From Streptomyces sp. BA2 (GTDB taxonomy: Bacteria > Actinomycetota > Actinomycetes > Streptomycetales > Streptomycetaceae): a stretch of 64,000 nt of DNA. This document shows positions 62,554 to 64,000 of the stretch, piece by piece. The number at the start of each line of letters is the position of its first letter. Position 1 is the first letter of the stretch. The position numbers were made by a program, and so were the translations under genes. The DNA lies in NCBI RefSeq assembly GCF_009769735.1, contig NZ_WSRO01000002.1, positions 6,646,001 to 6,710,000 of the forward strand, in the 5' to 3' direction. Below the pieces are notes generated by a model. The model saw only the letters and a program-made list of their open reading frames with translations. It did no database searches and had not been told where the DNA came from.

Positions 62554-63810
62554 ATGCCGACGATGACGTACGCATACGGGTGGCCGCGCGTGACAGCGGC
62601 CACGGCAGCAGCCCTGACAGTGATGACGACGGCGTTCGCCGCGTCTCCCGCGGCAGCCGCGGGAGCGGAGCAGTGCACGTTCCCGTCCAAAAAATACGAG
62701 GGTCGCCCCTGGGCACTGCAGCGCGTTCTCCTGGACGAGTTGTGGCGTCAGTCCACTGGAAAGGACGTACGGGTGGCGGTGATCGACACAGGGGTGGACG
62801 TCAAGAACCCTCAACTCAAGAGCGCGGTGGACGTGTCAAAGGGCCGCAACCTGCTCCCCAAGAACCTCAAGGACGACAACGGAGACAAGGTCAAGCGCGG
62901 CAAGGAGAACGGCACGACGGACGAGGTCGGCCACGGCACGCGCGTGGCGGGCATCATCGCGGCCCGCCCCGTCAAGGACACCGGCTTCGTGGGCCTGGCC
63001 CCCGACGCGACGCTGATCCCCATCCAGCAGAACGACGCGGAGGGCCACGGCACGGCAGAGACCCTCGCGGCAGCAATCGATTACGCGGTCTCCGCCGACG
63101 CGGACATCATCAACATCTCCCAGGACACGGCCAACGCCGTGAAGCCGACCCCGATCCTGAAACGGGCAGTGGACAGGGCGCTGGCGGATGAAAAGGTGAT
63201 CGTGGCCTCCGCAGGCAACGACGGCCTGGGCGGCAACGTCAAGCGGACCTACCCGGCTTCCTACGAAGGCGTATTGGCGGTAGCGGCATCGGACCGCAAC
63301 AACGAACGAGCCCCGTTCTCCCAGTCGGGCAAGTTCGTGGGCGTGGCAGCCCCGGGCGTAGACATGATCTCCACAGTCCCTCTCGGCGGCCACTGCTCGG
63401 ACAACGGCACAAGCTTCTCGGCGCCGTACGTGGCAGGCGTGGCGGCCCTGATCAAGTCCAAGCACAGGAACTGGACGTCCCGCCAGATCACGGCCCAGAT
63501 CAAACAGACAGCGGAACGCTCGGTAGCGGGCCACGACCGCCTGGTCGGCTGGGGGGTGGTGGACCCGGTCCGGGCTCTGACGGAGGACGAGCACCCGATC
63601 GAGACCCCAACAGCCGAAGAGGGCATCACCCGCGCGAAGGCCCCAACTCCCGCGGAACTCCACCTCGGTGAGACGTCAGAGGAGCGCACGGCGCGGATCG
63701 CTACGTACGTGGCTGTGGGGGCGGCGGTTGTGGTGGCGGGGCTTGCTGGGGTGGGGGTTGCTGTGCGGGATTCACGTGGCCGCAGCCGTAGGCGCGGGGA
63801 AGGCAGCTGA
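62554..63810 (+). CDS. mycP: mycosin, ESX-associated subtilisin-like protease
   Basis: A 418-residue membrane-anchored serine protease. A signal peptide (about 1-37, ending AAAAG) leads to the catalytic triad Asp78 (VAVIDTGVD), His127 (EVGHGTRVAG) and Ser287 (NGTSFSAPYVAG), with the oxyanion Asn in VASAGNDG. A C-terminal span ATYVAVGAAVVVAGLAGVGVA and RDSRGRSRRR follow, the mycosin topology. Mycosins stabilise ESX and cut selected substrates. ATG 62554 is used; an ATG at 62,563 is nearly equivalent and neither has a strong ribosome binding site. It lies 9 bp after eccB. Confidence 0.93.
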   Translation: MPTMTYAYGWPRVTAATAAALTVMTTAFAASPAAAAGAEQCTFPSKKYEGRPWALQRVLLDELWRQSTGKDVRVAVIDTGVDVKNPQLKSAVDVSKGRNLLPKNLKDDNGDKVKRGKENGTTDEVGHGTRVAGIIAARPVKDTGFVGLAPDATLIPIQQNDAEGHGTAETLAAAIDYAVSADADIINISQDTANAVKPTPILKRAVDRALADEKVIVASAGNDGLGGNVKRTYPASYEGVLAVAASDRNNERAPFSQSGKFVGVAAPGVDMISTVPLGGHCSDNGTSFSAPYVAGVAALIKSKHRNWTSRQITAQIKQTAERSVAGHDRLVGWGVVDPVRALTEDEHPIETPTAEEGITRAKAPTPAELHLGETSEERTARIATYVAVGAAVVVAGLAGVGVAVRDSRGRSRRRGEGS

Positions 63811-64000
63811 CGGCGGCTCCCCGTGAGGGTCGATTCGTCGCGAAGGATCGCGGCTGGCACCTGCTGTGGCAGACGTAGTGAGGCACCAACTGGGCCATGG
63901 GACTTCCGGTCCGATGGCGGCCAAGGTTGTTTCGAGCATCGCTTCTGCCTGCTCGGCTGCCTCCTGCTTAGTGATGCCCGAGGCTTGCTTTCTCACGTCC
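63811..64000 (-). pseudogene. possible degraded small-protein gene at the window edge
   Basis: A minus-strand open frame entering at the right edge reads ITKQEAAEQAEAMLETTLAA and later TTSATAGASRDPSRRI. That order resembles, from memory, small Streptomyces proteins with EQAEAMLDETL and CDVSRRR motifs, but the expected conserved cysteine and surrounding residues are missing and third-position GC is low. The frame continues into the end of mycP, so it has no clean stop nearby. This suggests a decayed copy or a truncated gene. Confidence 0.3.

Overview
The window is chromosomal DNA from a Streptomyces-type actinomycete. The sequence is very GC-rich, with strong G/C bias at third codon positions, frequent GTG starts and GGAGG-like ribosome binding sites. 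Gene order matches what I recall of the core chromosome of Streptomyces coelicolor: polyamine/GABA genes, then gabT, dxr-rseP-ispG, proS, rimP-nusA-ylxR-infB-DUF503-rbfA-truB, ribF, and then the start of an ESX (type VII secretion) locus. I saw no rRNA, tRNA, CRISPR array or complete transposase gene.

Layout. 1-5.1 kb: an HxlR regulator divergent from an NADP(F420)-type reductase, a tiny membrane protein, a glycerophosphodiesterase, adenosine deaminase, a collagen-like two-TM protein and a NADAR protein. 5.2-15.5 kb: a putrescine uptake and catabolism cluster (aldehyde dehydrogenase, PotD-PotA-PotB-PotC, FAD amine oxidase) with gabT nearby and a PAP2 phosphatase between them. 15.7-24.7 kb: a membrane protein divergent from a TraG/FtsK-like ATPase, a PucR regulator, a second aldehyde dehydrogenase and a long acyl-CoA dehydrogenase. 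24.8-32.6 kb: the MEP isoprenoid genes dxr and ispG flanking the site-2 protease gene rseP, then two GNAT proteins and proS. 32.9-34.8 kb: a leftward trio (degenerate phosphotransferase, ferritin-like protein, Tat lipoprotein). 35.1-42.3 kb: the translation/transcription operon rimP-nusA-ylxR-infB-DUF503-rbfA-truB. 42.5-47.2 kb: a 1,223-residue pseudoprotease/NTPase and ribF. 47.2-48.1 kb: three small secreted proteins. 48.3-54.3 kb: a leftward oligopeptide ABC importer operon. 55.0-63.8 kb: part of an ESX locus (EspI-like MinD ATPase, unknown protein, EccE, EccB, mycosin). The rest of that locus presumably lies beyond the right edge.

How the genes fit together. The 5-22 kb genes could take putrescine from uptake through oxidation to 4-aminobutyraldehyde, GABA, succinic semialdehyde and succinate; the last aldehyde dehydrogenase is only a candidate for the final step. 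The 35-42 kb genes form one long translation-factor operon. The 55-64 kb genes encode envelope parts of a type VII secretion machine.

Most unusual. The protein at 42,493-46,164 has a trypsin-like fold lacking the catalytic serine, fused to a STAND-like NTPase whose Walker A lysine is arginine, and a miniature inverted-repeat element sits in frame inside it. Several intergenic repeat families are also present: an inverted-repeat element after proS, a 182-bp tandem duplication before the 29.4 kb acetyltransferase gene, and a 67-bp tandem array near 54.7 kb. Three small secreted peptides of unknown role lie between ribF and the peptide importer.
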